From: Streptomyces galbus
Lineage (GTDB): Bacteria; Actinomycetota; Actinomycetes; Streptomycetales; Streptomycetaceae
DNA: 64,000 nt
Direction: 5' to 3'
NCBI RefSeq assembly: GCF_005280195.1
Contig: NZ_SZPR01000010.1
Span: 371,888 to 435,887, forward strand
Shown here: one piece after another, positions 19,013 through 27,891 of the stretch
Layout of the letters: every line of letters begins with the position of its first letter
How positions within the stretch are numbered: the stretch's first letter is position 1
The notes under the pieces: model-generated
Told to the model about the DNA's origin: nothing
What the model saw: only the letters and a program-made list of their open reading frames with translations
Databases searched by the model: none
Translations under genes and position numbers: made by a program

Positions 19013-21127
19013 ATGACGGTCGGGAAGACACCCACGAAGGGCGTGGGACGCAGGCGGGCCGTGCCCTGGGCGCTGCTCGGGCTATGGGTGGCCGCGCTGG
19101 TGCTGGTCGGCCCGTTCGCGGCGAAGCTCGCCGACGTGCAGCACGACCGGGCCACCGACTACCTGCCCTCCAGCGCCGACTCGACGCAAGTGGCCCGGAT
19201 ACAGGACGCGCTGCCCGGGGGCGAGAGCACCGAGATGGTGATCGTGTATCACCGGGGCGGCGGGCTGAGCGCCGACGACCGGCGGGTGGCGGCCGGGCAG
19301 ATCGAGGAGATCGCCGAAGCGCACGAGCTGGTCGGCGGGGCGCCCCAGGGGGTTCCGTCCGACGACGGGACGACCCTCATGTACCCCGTCGTCAGCAACG
19401 AGCCCGGGCACGACGAGAAGCTGCGGGACGCGCTCGTCGAGGACGTCCGGGGCGTCGCCCGCGGCCAGGACGGGCTGAGCGTCGAGGTGGGCGGCACCGC
19501 AGCGCTCGGCACCGACGCCGGGAAGGTCTACGACTCACTCGGCGGGCCACTGCTCTACACCACCGTCGCCGTCGTCGCCCTCCTGCTGATCCTGATCTAC
19601 CGCAGCCCGGTGCTGTGGCTCGTGCCGCTGGTCGTCGCCGGCATCGCCGACTACCTGTCCATGGGGGTCGCGTACGGGCTCAACCAGGCCTTCGGTACCA
19701 CCGTCACGGGCCAGAGCTCCGGCGTGATGACGATCCTCGTGTTCGGCGCGGGCACCGACTACGCCCTGCTCCTCGTCTCCCGCTACCGGGAGGAACTGCG
19801 GCGCATCGAGCACCCGTACGAGGCCATGGCCGCCGCCCTGCGCGGCTGCGGGCCCGCCGTGCTCGCCTCCTCCGGCACCGTCGCCGCTGGCCTGCTGTGC
19901 CTGCTCGCCGCCGATCTCAACAGCAGCCGCGGCATGGGCCCGCTCGGCACGGTCGGTGTGCTGTGCGCGCTGATCGCGATGCTGACCCTGCTCCCCGCCG
20001 TCCTCGTACTGCTCGGGCGGCGGGTCTTCTGGCCGCTCGTACCGGCCTACGGCAGCGAGCCCACACCGCGGCGGAGCCTCTTCGCCGCGATGGGCGACTC
20101 CGCCGGACGCAGGCCGCTGACCGTGCTCGCGACCGGAGCCGTCCTGCTCGGCGCACTCGCCCTCGGCACGCTCAACCTGCCGGGACCGGTCAAGCAGGAG
20201 GACTCCTTCGTCACCAAGCCGGAGTCCGTCACCGCCATGGAGACCCTCGCCCGGGCCTACCCCGAGCGCGGCACCCAGCCCATCGACGTGATCACCCCGG
20301 CGGACCGCGTCGACCGGACCCTCGCGACGATCCGGGACACCCGGGGAGTCGAGAGCGCCGAGAAGGGCCGCACCGCAGACGGCTGGGCCGAGATCTCCGT
20401 CATCGCGAAGGACACACCCCAGTCGCCGGGAGAGACCGCCACCATCAAGTCCCTGCGCGGCGAACTGAAGGGCTCGTACGTCGGCGGGGACAGCGCCGAG
20501 CAGATCGACCTGGAGGACGCCAACAGCCGGGACACGAAGATCGTCGTACCCCTGGTCCTCGTCTCGGTGCTGCTCATTCTGTTCGTTCTGCTGCGCAGTC
20601 TCGTCGCGCCGATCGTCCTGGTGACCGCCGTGGTCGCGGTCTGGGGCGCGGCCCTCGGGATCGGCGGGCTGGTCTTCGGGCCGGTCCTCGGCCTCGAGGG
20701 AACCGATCCGGGGCTCGGGCTGCTGTCCTTCGTGTTCCTCGTCGCCCTCGGCGTCGACTACGGCATCTTTCTCATGCACCGGATGCGGGAGGAGTCCCTG
20801 GCCGGCGCGGAACCGGCCGCCGCCGCGCTCACCGCCCTGCGGAGCACAGGCGCCGTCATCGCCTCGGCCGGCCTGGTCCTCGCCGCGACTTTCGCCGTGC
20901 TGATGAACATGGGGCTCGTGCAACTCGTCGAACTCGGCTTCGTGATCGCCGTCGGCGTACTCCTCGACACCTTCCTCGTACGGACGTACCTGGTGACCAG
21001 CGCCAGCGTCGCCCTGCGCCGGAAGATGTGGTGGCCGGGCGGCCTCTCCCGCGAACCCGCGCCCGGCGCCGGGCCGTCCGAACCGACCGAGCCGCCTCGG
21101 CAGCCGGAACAGGTCGGCGCGCCCTGA
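19013..21127 (+). CDS. MMPL-family RND transporter
   Basis: A 704-residue membrane protein of the MMPL family (RND superfamily), which export lipids or hydrophobic drugs using the proton gradient. It has an N-terminal helix, a periplasm-side loop (about residues 50-180), a block of five to six helices containing GAGTDYALLLVSRYREELRR, a second outer loop (about 390-500), and a second helix block with FLVALGVDYGIFLMHRMREE. The two GxDY motifs are the proton-relay hallmarks of the family. The C-terminus is a short Pro/Glu tail. GGGAG precedes the ATG. The two-component genes follow behind a strong hairpin. Confidence 0.93.
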   Translation: MTVGKTPTKGVGRRRAVPWALLGLWVAALVLVGPFAAKLADVQHDRATDYLPSSADSTQVARIQDALPGGESTEMVIVYHRGGGLSADDRRVAAGQIEEIAEAHELVGGAPQGVPSDDGTTLMYPVVSNEPGHDEKLRDALVEDVRGVARGQDGLSVEVGGTAALGTDAGKVYDSLGGPLLYTTVAVVALLLILIYRSPVLWLVPLVVAGIADYLSMGVAYGLNQAFGTTVTGQSSGVMTILVFGAGTDYALLLVSRYREELRRIEHPYEAMAAALRGCGPAVLASSGTVAAGLLCLLAADLNSSRGMGPLGTVGVLCALIAMLTLLPAVLVLLGRRVFWPLVPAYGSEPTPRRSLFAAMGDSAGRRPLTVLATGAVLLGALALGTLNLPGPVKQEDSFVTKPESVTAMETLARAYPERGTQPIDVITPADRVDRTLATIRDTRGVESAEKGRTADGWAEISVIAKDTPQSPGETATIKSLRGELKGSYVGGDSAEQIDLEDANSRDTKIVVPLVLVSVLLILFVLLRSLVAPIVLVTAVVAVWGAALGIGGLVFGPVLGLEGTDPGLGLLSFVFLVALGVDYGIFLMHRMREESLAGAEPAAAALTALRSTGAVIASAGLVLAATFAVLMNMGLVQLVELGFVIAVGVLLDTFLVRTYLVTSASVALRRKMWWPGGLSREPAPGAGPSEPTEPPRQPEQVGAP

Positions 21128-21156
21128 CCTACCGGGCTCACCTCACCACAGCCGAC

Positions 21157-21191
21157 GGGCGCCCCTCCTGCCTCCTGCCGGAGGGGCGCCC
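21157..21191 (+). terminator. Strong hairpin between the MMPL and kinase genes
   Basis: A perfect 12-bp inverted repeat (21157-21168 and 21180-21191) with an 11-base loop. It follows the MMPL stop by 29 bp and ends 2 bp before the first possible ATG of the kinase gene, so its right arm contains that ATG's Shine-Dalgarno (GGAGGGG). Confidence 0.8.
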
Positions 21192-21193
21192 CC

Positions 21194-22612
21194 ATGACGG
21201 AAGATGGAGCCGTGCAAGATCGGGGAGCGACCTCAGCCGCAGGGGACTTGAGAACCACCGTCGTACGGGGTGACGCACGGCCCCGTCGGGTCGAGCGCGT
21301 CATGGCGGTCGTCAACCGGGATCCGCTCACCGCGCCGCACCGGACCCGCAACGACGCGTTCCTCACCGTGGGCGTCGCCGTGCTGGCCGTCGTCCTCGCG
21401 TTGCTCGTCGACGACGGACTCCCGCTCGGTCCGCGCGGCTGGGCCCTGCTGGCGGGCGCCCATGTGCCGCTCGTGTGGCGGCGCAGCCGTCCGCTGCTCG
21501 TGCTGTTCGCGGTGGCGGCCTGCGTCACCCCGTACCACGCCCTCGACTACAACCACGCCGTACCGATCCCCGCGACCCTCCTGGCGCTCTACACGGTCGC
21601 GGCGACCGGCACGGTACGCCGCTCGCTGCTCACCGCGGTCGTCGTCCTCGGCCCGACGCTGATCATCAACAGCTTCACCAACCCCGACGGGGCACTGGAG
21701 CTCCTGCGGATCTCCGGCTGGGTCATCGCGGTCCTGTTCTTCGGCGTCGACGCCCGTTTCTACCGCCAGTACGTCGCCTCCATCGTCGAGCGGGCCGAGC
21801 GGGCCGAACGGACCCGCGAGGAGGAGGCGCGCCGCCGGGTCGTCGAGGAGCGGCTGCGGATCGCCCGCGACCTGCACGACCTGCTCGCGCACAGCATCAC
21901 CCTGATCGGTGTGCGGACGTCCGTGGCGGCCCACGTCCTCACCACGGATCCGGACCGGCTCGACCGCAAGGCCGTCGCCCAGGCGCTCGACGACATCGCG
22001 GAGACCTGCCGGACGACCCGGGGCGAGTTGCGTACGACGCTGGAGGTGCTGCGGGCGAACGAGGTGAGCGTGAGTGCCGGAGGGGAGCGGGAGTGGGCGG
22101 CCGCACCCGGCTCCGGACCGAGTTCGGGTTCCGGGCTCGGCTCCCCGGACGGGCGGGGTCCGCTGCCCGGGCTCGACGGGCTGGGCGCGCTCGCGGAGGC
22201 GGCCAGGGTGGCCGGGGCCACGGTCGAACTCTCCGTCCACGCGGACGGCGTACCGCCCTCGGTGGGCGCCGCCGCCTACCGGATCGTGCAGGAGGCGCTC
22301 ACCAACGCCGTACGCCACGGGGGCCGCGACGACCTGACCGTCCGGGTGGGACTGCGGGCGGCGGAAGGGACCCTGCGGGTGACCGTCGCCGACGACGGGG
22401 CGGGGCAGGGGACGGGCCACGGGGTGAGCAGCGCGGTGCGCAACGGGGTGGGGCACGGACAGGGAGCCGTCGGCGGCACGCCCGGGTTCGGGCTCCTCGG
22501 GATGCGTGAGCGGGCCCGTAGCGTGGGCGGCACACTGGACGCCGGACCGGGCCCCACCGTGGGCTTCGAAGTGACCGCCGAGCTGCCGCTGCCCCGGGAG
22601 GAGCCCTCGTGA
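21194..22612 (+). CDS. NarL-family sensor histidine kinase
   Basis: A 472-residue kinase. It has four to five N-terminal membrane helices (about residues 45-190), then a HisKA_3 dimerisation domain with the phosphorylated histidine in IARDLHDLLAHSITLIG (about residue 229), and an HATPase domain with AYRIVQEALTNAVRHGG (N box), VADDGAG and GFGLLGMRERARSVGG. This is the DesK/NarX-like class that pairs with LuxR-type response regulators. The ATG at 21194 has its Shine-Dalgarno inside a hairpin; a later ATG at 21302 (MAVVNRDPLT) is a real alternative that would lose only unconserved residues. The stop overlaps the regulator start by 4 bp. Confidence 0.9.
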   Translation: MTEDGAVQDRGATSAAGDLRTTVVRGDARPRRVERVMAVVNRDPLTAPHRTRNDAFLTVGVAVLAVVLALLVDDGLPLGPRGWALLAGAHVPLVWRRSRPLLVLFAVAACVTPYHALDYNHAVPIPATLLALYTVAATGTVRRSLLTAVVVLGPTLIINSFTNPDGALELLRISGWVIAVLFFGVDARFYRQYVASIVERAERAERTREEEARRRVVEERLRIARDLHDLLAHSITLIGVRTSVAAHVLTTDPDRLDRKAVAQALDDIAETCRTTRGELRTTLEVLRANEVSVSAGGEREWAAAPGSGPSSGSGLGSPDGRGPLPGLDGLGALAEAARVAGATVELSVHADGVPPSVGAAAYRIVQEALTNAVRHGGRDDLTVRVGLRAAEGTLRVTVADDGAGQGTGHGVSSAVRNGVGHGQGAVGGTPGFGLLGMRERARSVGGTLDAGPGPTVGFEVTAELPLPREEPS

Positions 22613-23289
22613 CGGCCCCGACGCCGATCCGCGTCCTGCTCGCCGACGACCAGACCCTCGTACGGGCCTCCTTCGCGATGCTCGTCGCGTCCGCCGGGGA
22701 CATGGAGGTGGTCGCCGAGGCGGGCACCGGGCGGCAGGCCGTGGACCTCGCCCGTTCCGCGAGGGCCGACCTCGTCGTGATGGACGTCCGCATGCCCGAC
22801 CTGGACGGCATCGAGGCGACCCGGCTCATCGCCGCCGACGAGGACTTGGCGGGCGTGAAGGTACTCGTCCTGACGACCTACGACACCGACGAGCACATCG
22901 TCGACGCGCTGCGGGCCGGGGCGTCCGGCTTCCTGGTGAAGGACATCCGGCCGGCCGAACTCCTCGACGCCATCCGGACCGTGGCCGCCGGGGACTCCCT
23001 GCTCTCGCCAGGACCCACCTCGCGGCTCATCGCCCGATTCCTGCGCGCCCCCGACACGTTGATGTCAGCGCTGGGCGGCCCGGACGGGCTGTCCGAGCGG
23101 GAGCGGCAGGTGCTCACCCTGGTCGCGCGCGGGTTCAACAACACAGAGATCGCCGAGGCGCTGGGGCTCAGCCCGCTCACCGCGAAGACCCATGTCAGCC
23201 GGATCATGGGCAAGTTGGGGGCACGTGACCGGGCGCAGCTGGTGATAGTGGCGTACGAGTCGGGGCTCGTGACACCCGGGGCGGTCTGA
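22609..23289 (+). CDS. NarL/LuxR-family response regulator
   Basis: A 226-residue two-domain regulator. The receiver domain has the acidic pair LLADDQTLVR, the phospho-acceptor in VVMDVRMPDLDG (about residue 58), the LTTYD threonine region and FLVKD lysine. The C-terminal LuxR helix-turn-helix is LSERERQVLTLVARGFNNTE followed by LGLSPLTAKTHVSRIMGKLG. It starts at a GTG overlapping the kinase stop (GTGA), so the pair is translationally coupled. The likely targets are its own cluster and the MMPL transporter, where a palindrome is found at 18872-18889. Confidence 0.94.
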   Translation: MTAPTPIRVLLADDQTLVRASFAMLVASAGDMEVVAEAGTGRQAVDLARSARADLVVMDVRMPDLDGIEATRLIAADEDLAGVKVLVLTTYDTDEHIVDALRAGASGFLVKDIRPAELLDAIRTVAAGDSLLSPGPTSRLIARFLRAPDTLMSALGGPDGLSERERQVLTLVARGFNNTEIAEALGLSPLTAKTHVSRIMGKLGARDRAQLVIVAYESGLVTPGAV

Positions 23290-23344
23290 GCGCCGCCGCC
23301 AAGTCCCGTGCCCCCTGGGAGGGGTCTCTGCCCTCCCCTGCTGA

Positions 23345-23836
23345 TCAGAAGTGCGTCGCGATGCCGAAGGTGCGGCGGAGTTGGGCCATGTCGTGGCGAT
23401 CGCGTTCCTGGGGCTCGTAGCCCTGGTGGAAGTAGACCTGCTGTTCGGCGGACAAACACGGGACAGGCGTCCCTAGGATGATGCCCGTCACCAAGCATGA
23501 GGACGGGTAGGGGAAGAATTGTCCGGGTTCGGGTGACGCCTGGACCGCTGAGCCGTCGTCGGTGAAGACGAGCGGGTGGAGGTCGATCTCTCGGCCGTCC
23601 GGCGCCGCCATGACGAATCGGATCGGCCTGCAGTCGAGGGTTTCCGTGAAGCCGGCCGCACGGAGGGCCTGCACCACGACGTCTTCCTGGTCATGCCGGT
23701 GCATGAGGTCCAGGTCGCGGTGGTCTCGCGTCTGTTCGCCGACCAGCGCGTCGATCCCCCATCCTCCACCGATCCAGACGTCCGCGTCCACTCGTCGCAG
23801 CACGGCCAGGACGGACAACACGTCTTCATCTGTCAT
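23345..23836 (-). CDS. Nucleotidyltransferase, lincosamide/aminoglycoside-modifying type
   Basis: A 163-residue protein of the small antibiotic nucleotidyltransferase group, resembling LinA/Lnu(A) and ANT(2'')-type proteins. The core motif VWIGGGWGIDALVGEQTRDH followed by RDLDL carries the GG..D and D.D metal and nucleotide ligands. A mid-domain DGREIDLHPLVF holds the third carboxylate, and the tail has GYEPQERDRHDMAQLRRTFG. Such enzymes transfer AMP to hydroxyls of lincosamides or aminoglycosides; which drug, if any, is not predictable here. The ATG at 23836 has AGGTG just upstream. Confidence 0.8.
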   Translation of the reverse strand: MTDEDVLSVLAVLRRVDADVWIGGGWGIDALVGEQTRDHRDLDLMHRHDQEDVVVQALRAAGFTETLDCRPIRFVMAAPDGREIDLHPLVFTDDGSAVQASPEPGQFFPYPSSCLVTGIILGTPVPCLSAEQQVYFHQGYEPQERDRHDMAQLRRTFGIATHF

Positions 23837-23989
23837 CACCTGACGCAGGCTAGAAGCGTCCGCCCAGGGCCGCGAACCGTTTTCTGACGGGCCTTTGCCG
23901 CGGGGCGGGCCGGCGTGCACAGCACCACCACACCTGCCCCGGCGCTCGGGGGCCGTTTGCAGCACGCCCTCCCCCTCCCGGGGCGCGGA

Positions 23990-25507
23990 TCAGTCCGCCC
24001 GCACGGTGATGTGACGGTCCGCTCCCGGGTTCTCCAGTTCGTCGACTATCGCCACGGCCAGGTCCTGGGCGCTGATCCATGAGCTGCCGTCGGGTGCGGT
24101 GAGCAGGGTGTCGGTGCCTCGGTGGTAGCGGCCGGTACGGGTGCCTGGTTCGAGCCGGGCGGGCGGGCTCAGGTACACCCAGTCGGCAGAGTGAGAGCGG
24201 CAGGTGTCCAGTTGGGCGATCCCGGCGGCTGCCACGGCCCGGTACTCGGCGGGGACGTAAGCGGGGTTCTCCGCGACGAGCCGGTCCCGCTCGCCAGGGC
24301 TGCGGAGCGCTCCCGCGCCGCCGACCACGAGGACGCGCGCCCCGCTGTCCGCGGCGGCGTCCAGCACCGTGCGGGTCGTACCGGTGAGGAACGCGGGGTC
24401 GGCCGGTTCGGTCCGTACGGCCAGGACGACGGCGTCGGAGCCGGCCAGCGCCTCGCGCACGGCGGAGGCGTCCCTGGCGTCGACCGCGATCGGTGTGACG
24501 CCCGGGTCGTTGCCCGTGGGTTCGCGGGACAGGGCGCGTACGAGGTGTCCGCGCGAGCGGGCCTCGTCGAGCACCCGGCTCCCGACCGTCCCGGTGGCGC
24601 CGAGCACGGCGATCGTCATGCGGGTCGTCGTCATCGTGGGTTTTCTCCCGACATCGAGTTGGGCCGCGAGCATGGCGGCCAGGGCGAGGACGAAACCGGT
24701 GGTCTGCGGCCAGGTCAGCGACTCGCCGAGCGCGATCCCGACGACGGTCGCGACCAGGGGCGACAGCAGGACCAGCGGGGCGGACGCGCCGACCGGGAGC
24801 CGGCCGATCCCGCGGAGCCACACCGTGTAGGCGATGAGTCCGCCCATGCTGCCCAGCCACAGATAGCCGCCGGCCGCACCGGTGTCGATCCGCTCCGGCA
24901 CCCCCTCGACGGCGAAGGTGAGCGGGAGCAGCAGCAGTCCGCCGGCCGTGAGCTGCCAGCCGGCGAGGGCGAGCGGCCCGGTCCCGGCGGGGCGGCCCCA
25001 GCGCTTGGTGAGGACGACACCGCCGGCCATCCCGGCCGTACCGCCGAGGCCGGCGAGCACCCCGACGGCGTCCAGCCGGGCCTGCGGGCCGAGCACGACG
25101 AGGGCGACGCCGAGCACGCCGAGCACGCCCCAGGTCCAGCGCCAGGGCGTCGGGCGGTCGTGCAGCACGGCGATGGCGAGAGCGGCGACCAGCAGCGGCT
25201 GGGCGGCGCCCAGGGTGGCGGCGACACCTCCGGGCAGCCGCTCGGCCGCGACGAACAGCAGCGGGAACAGGGCGCCGATGTTGAGCACGCCGAGGACGGC
25301 GGCCTTCCACCACCACTCGCCCCGCGGGAGGGTACGGGTGAGCGCCAGCCCGGCCAGTCCGGCGGGCAGGGCGCGCATCAGCCCGGCGAACAGGGGGTGT
25401 CCGGGCGGCAGGAGCTCCGTGGTGACGGCGTAGGTGGTGCCCCAGCACGCGGGGGCGATCGCGGTGAGGGCGACGGTCGCCGCCCGCCGCGTCGGCGAGG
25501 AATCCAT
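23990..25507 (-). CDS. EamA transporter fused to an NmrA-like NAD(P)-binding protein
   Basis: One open frame encodes 505 residues. Residues 1-290 are a ten-helix EamA (DMT) permease (ALTAIAPACWGTTYAVTTEL, two internal repeats). Residues 292-505 are a soluble NAD(P)H-binding NmrA-like oxidoreductase starting MTTTRMTIAVLGATGTVGSR with the GxxGxxG motif. These parts are usually separate genes. Between them no stop occurs, but GGGAGA lies 8 bp before an internal ATG at 24634, so the second domain can probably also be translated alone. The start ATG at 25507 avoids placing codons in the LysR operator at 25535-25549, as the ATG at 25549 would. It diverges from a LysR regulator. Substrate unknown. 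Confidence 0.83.
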   Translation of the reverse strand: MDSSPTRRAATVALTAIAPACWGTTYAVTTELLPPGHPLFAGLMRALPAGLAGLALTRTLPRGEWWWKAAVLGVLNIGALFPLLFVAAERLPGGVAATLGAAQPLLVAALAIAVLHDRPTPWRWTWGVLGVLGVALVVLGPQARLDAVGVLAGLGGTAGMAGGVVLTKRWGRPAGTGPLALAGWQLTAGGLLLLPLTFAVEGVPERIDTGAAGGYLWLGSMGGLIAYTVWLRGIGRLPVGASAPLVLLSPLVATVVGIALGESLTWPQTTGFVLALAAMLAAQLDVGRKPTMTTTRMTIAVLGATGTVGSRVLDEARSRGHLVRALSREPTGNDPGVTPIAVDARDASAVREALAGSDAVVLAVRTEPADPAFLTGTTRTVLDAAADSGARVLVVGGAGALRSPGERDRLVAENPAYVPAEYRAVAAAGIAQLDTCRSHSADWVYLSPPARLEPGTRTGRYHRGTDTLLTAPDGSSWISAQDLAVAIVDELENPGADRHITVRAD

Positions 25508-25534
25508 GCCGGGAAGTCTGGCCGGACGCTTTTC

Positions 25535-25549
25535 ATGCGTCCAACGCAT
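25535..25549. promoter_or_regulatory. LysR-type operator (T-N11-A palindrome)
   Basis: ATGCGT, three bases, ACGCAT: a perfect palindrome that contains the T-N11-A core of LysR-type boxes. It lies between the divergent EamA/NmrA fusion gene and the LysR gene, 17 bp before the latter's ATG. Confidence 0.75.
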
Positions 25550-25565
25550 GGTTGCCACAGCAGTC

Positions 25566-26468
25566 ATGAACGATGACCATGCACCGGTGGACCTCCAGCA
25601 GATGCGTTATGCCGTCGCCGTCGCCGACACCCGCAACTTCACCCGGGCCGCGGAGCGCTGCTTCGTGGTGCAGTCGTCCCTCAGTCACCGCATCGCGGCA
25701 CTGGAACGGGAGGTGGGCGCGCGGCTTTTCGCCCGCTCCAGCCGTCGCGTCGAACTCACGGGCGCCGGGGCCGCGTTCGTCGCCGCCGCACGCGAGTGCC
25801 TGGCCGCCGCGGACCGCGCGGTCGCCGACGCCTGCGCCGCCAACGGGGTGGTACGGGGTCGGCTCGCCGTGGGCGTGATCGTCACCACGGCCGCCGTCGA
25901 CGTGCCCGAACTCCTGCGGCGCTACCGGGACCGGCACCCGGACGTCCGGGTCGGCCTGCGCTCCGGCCGCAGTGACGAACTGGCCGCGGCGATCCGCGCC
26001 GGGGACCTGGACATCGCCTTCCTCGGCATGCCGCAGGACGAGCGGCCCACCGGGGTGGAGACGGTCGTCCTCGACCGTGACGAGCACGTCCTGGTCGTGC
26101 CGGCCGGGCACCGCCTCGCGGGCGCCGAGCGGGTCGCCCTCTCCGACATCGCCGAGGAGACGTTCGTGGACTTCATCGCGGGCACGCCCGCCCGGGCGCA
26201 GTCGGACCGGGCCTTCGCGGCCGCCGGGTTGGCCCGTGACGTGGCGTACGAGGCCGGCGTGGTGGAGATGATCACCGGGCTGATCACGTACGGCCTCGGT
26301 GTGGCGTTGCTGCCGTCGGCGTACATCGGGCCGCTGGCCGCTCGCGACCCGCAGCTCGTGCTGGTGCCGGTGGTGGACGGCCCGCGCCGGGTGGAGTATC
26401 TGGCGTGGAGCAGCTTCAACCCGAGCCCGGCGACCCGGGCGATGCTCGACGTGCTCGGGGTCAGGTGA
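25566..26468 (+). CDS. LysR-family transcriptional regulator
   Basis: A 300-residue LysR regulator. The N-terminal winged helix is VDLQQMRYAVAVADTRNFTR then ERCFVVQSSLSHRIAALERE and GARLFARSSRRVELTGAG. The C-terminal co-inducer domain has VRGRLAVGVIVTTAAVDVPE, DELAAAIRAGDLDIAFLGMP and GLGVALLPSAYI. LysR proteins usually bind the shared intergenic region and activate the divergent gene when a small ligand binds, here most likely the EamA/NmrA fusion. The ATG at 25566 is the last one that keeps the complete HTH and leaves the operator outside the gene. Confidence 0.93.
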   Translation: MNDDHAPVDLQQMRYAVAVADTRNFTRAAERCFVVQSSLSHRIAALEREVGARLFARSSRRVELTGAGAAFVAAARECLAAADRAVADACAANGVVRGRLAVGVIVTTAAVDVPELLRRYRDRHPDVRVGLRSGRSDELAAAIRAGDLDIAFLGMPQDERPTGVETVVLDRDEHVLVVPAGHRLAGAERVALSDIAEETFVDFIAGTPARAQSDRAFAAAGLARDVAYEAGVVEMITGLITYGLGVALLPSAYIGPLAARDPQLVLVPVVDGPRRVEYLAWSSFNPSPATRAMLDVLGVR

Positions 26469-26542
26469 AGAACAGTGTGTCGGTGCGAGTCCGCTGGGAG
26501 CCGGCTGCAGGCGCGCCACGGCACTGTCGAAGCGTGATGGCG

Positions 26543-27802
26543 TCAGGGACGGGCGTCAGGTCGGAGGCGAGGTGGAAGAGCGTCGTCGCTCCGCCGTTCC
26601 TCGCCGCGGTGCCCGTCCGTGGTTCCGGCGCCGTGCCTCGGGGAGGCGGCGGGCCGGCGGGCGTCGGTCGCCCAGACGATCAGCGCGCAGGTCGCGAACG
26701 CGGCCCCGAGGAGGCTGGAGGCGCCCCACCCGTGGGAGGAGAGGACGGAGGTGGTGGCGGCAGCGCCGAGGGCGGAGCCGAGGGAGTAGAAGACCATGTG
26801 GCCACCGATGACGCTGCTGGTGCGCTCCGGGTGCGCGGTGGTGAGCACGTGCTGGTTGCTCACGTGCACGACCTGGACCGCGAAGTCCAGGGCCACGATG
26901 CCGACGGCGAGCAGCCACAGAGACCAGGACAACTGAGCGGTGGCGGTCCAGGAGACGATGAGCAGTGCCAGGGCGAGGCCGCTGACCCGGACCGCCCGTC
27001 CGGCGTCCGCCCAGCGTCCGGAGCGTGCCGCGCCGAGCGCGCCGGCCAGTCCGGCGATGCCGAAGAGTCCGATCTGGCTCTCGCTCAGGTGCCAGGGCGC
27101 GTCCGCCAGCGCCAGGGACAGGCCGCTCCACAGGGTGCCGAACGAGGCGAACAGGAAGAACGCGATGAGGCCACGCGTCAGGAAGAGCCGCTCCCCGAAG
27201 AGGCCGCCGAGCGAGACGAGGGCTTGCCGGTAGCCGGCGGGCCGGCGGGTGTCGCCCTCGGGGGGCAGGGCGCGCAGGACGAGAGCCGCGAGGACGAGAG
27301 CGAGCGCGCCGAGCACGACGTACATGCTGCGCCAGCCCCACGCCTGCGCGAGCACGCCGGTGACGAACCGTGCGCCCAGGATGCCCACCACCACGCCGGA
27401 GGTCACGACACCGATGGTGCGTCCGCGCTCGGCGGGCGGTGAGACCGTCGCGGCGTAGGCCACCGTGGTCTGGACGACGACGGCGAACATGCCGGCGAGG
27501 GCGAGCCCGGCGAAGGCCGTCCAGGCGGCCGGGGCCGCGGCCGTCACGAAGAGTCCCGCCGCGGTGACGGTCATGTGCACCGCGATCAGCCGGCGCCTGT
27601 CGGCGACCACGTCGCCGAGCGGCACGAGCAGCACCAGGCCGACCAGGTAGCCGAACTGGCCGGTGGAGACGATCCACCCGGCGTGCTCCGCTGACACCCC
27701 GAGGCTGTCCCCCATCGGCGGCAGCACCGTCTGCGCGGAGTAGATGCTCGCCACCGCGACACCGCACACGGTCGCGAGGAGCAACCGTCGCCAGACGTCC
27801 AT
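26543..27802 (-). CDS. MFS transporter, 12-TM
   Basis: A 419-residue MFS permease with the sugar/arabinose-efflux-like (YdhP, AraJ) pattern. It has VSTGQFGYLVGLVLLVPLGD followed by VVADRRRLIAVH (motif A), a central loop of about 30 residues at 190-215, and a charged hydrophilic C-terminal tail (GEERRSDDALPPRLRPDARP) that is longer than usual. The ATG at 27802 is taken because the first helix starts directly after MDVWRR. It diverges from an HxlR regulator over 89 bp and is probably controlled by it. The substrate is not evident. Confidence 0.88.
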   Translation of the reverse strand: MDVWRRLLLATVCGVAVASIYSAQTVLPPMGDSLGVSAEHAGWIVSTGQFGYLVGLVLLVPLGDVVADRRRLIAVHMTVTAAGLFVTAAAPAAWTAFAGLALAGMFAVVVQTTVAYAATVSPPAERGRTIGVVTSGVVVGILGARFVTGVLAQAWGWRSMYVVLGALALVLAALVLRALPPEGDTRRPAGYRQALVSLGGLFGERLFLTRGLIAFFLFASFGTLWSGLSLALADAPWHLSESQIGLFGIAGLAGALGAARSGRWADAGRAVRVSGLALALLIVSWTATAQLSWSLWLLAVGIVALDFAVQVVHVSNQHVLTTAHPERTSSVIGGHMVFYSLGSALGAAATTSVLSSHGWGASSLLGAAFATCALIVWATDARRPAASPRHGAGTTDGHRGEERRSDDALPPRLRPDARP

Positions 27803-27836
27803 GCGCACGCTCCACCGAAATAAGTAGCAAAATGAA

Positions 27837-27850
27837 ACCGTTGCGACGGT
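27837..27850. promoter_or_regulatory. Inverted repeat between MFS and HxlR genes
   Basis: ACCGT, TGCG, ACGGT: a perfect 5-bp inverted repeat in an AT-richer divergent promoter region (27803-27891). It is a candidate site for the HxlR protein. The arms are short, so this is tentative. Confidence 0.4.
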
Positions 27851-27891
27851 AGGGCAGAATGGTCTCGATCCGCAACTCATCGGGAGGTGTC

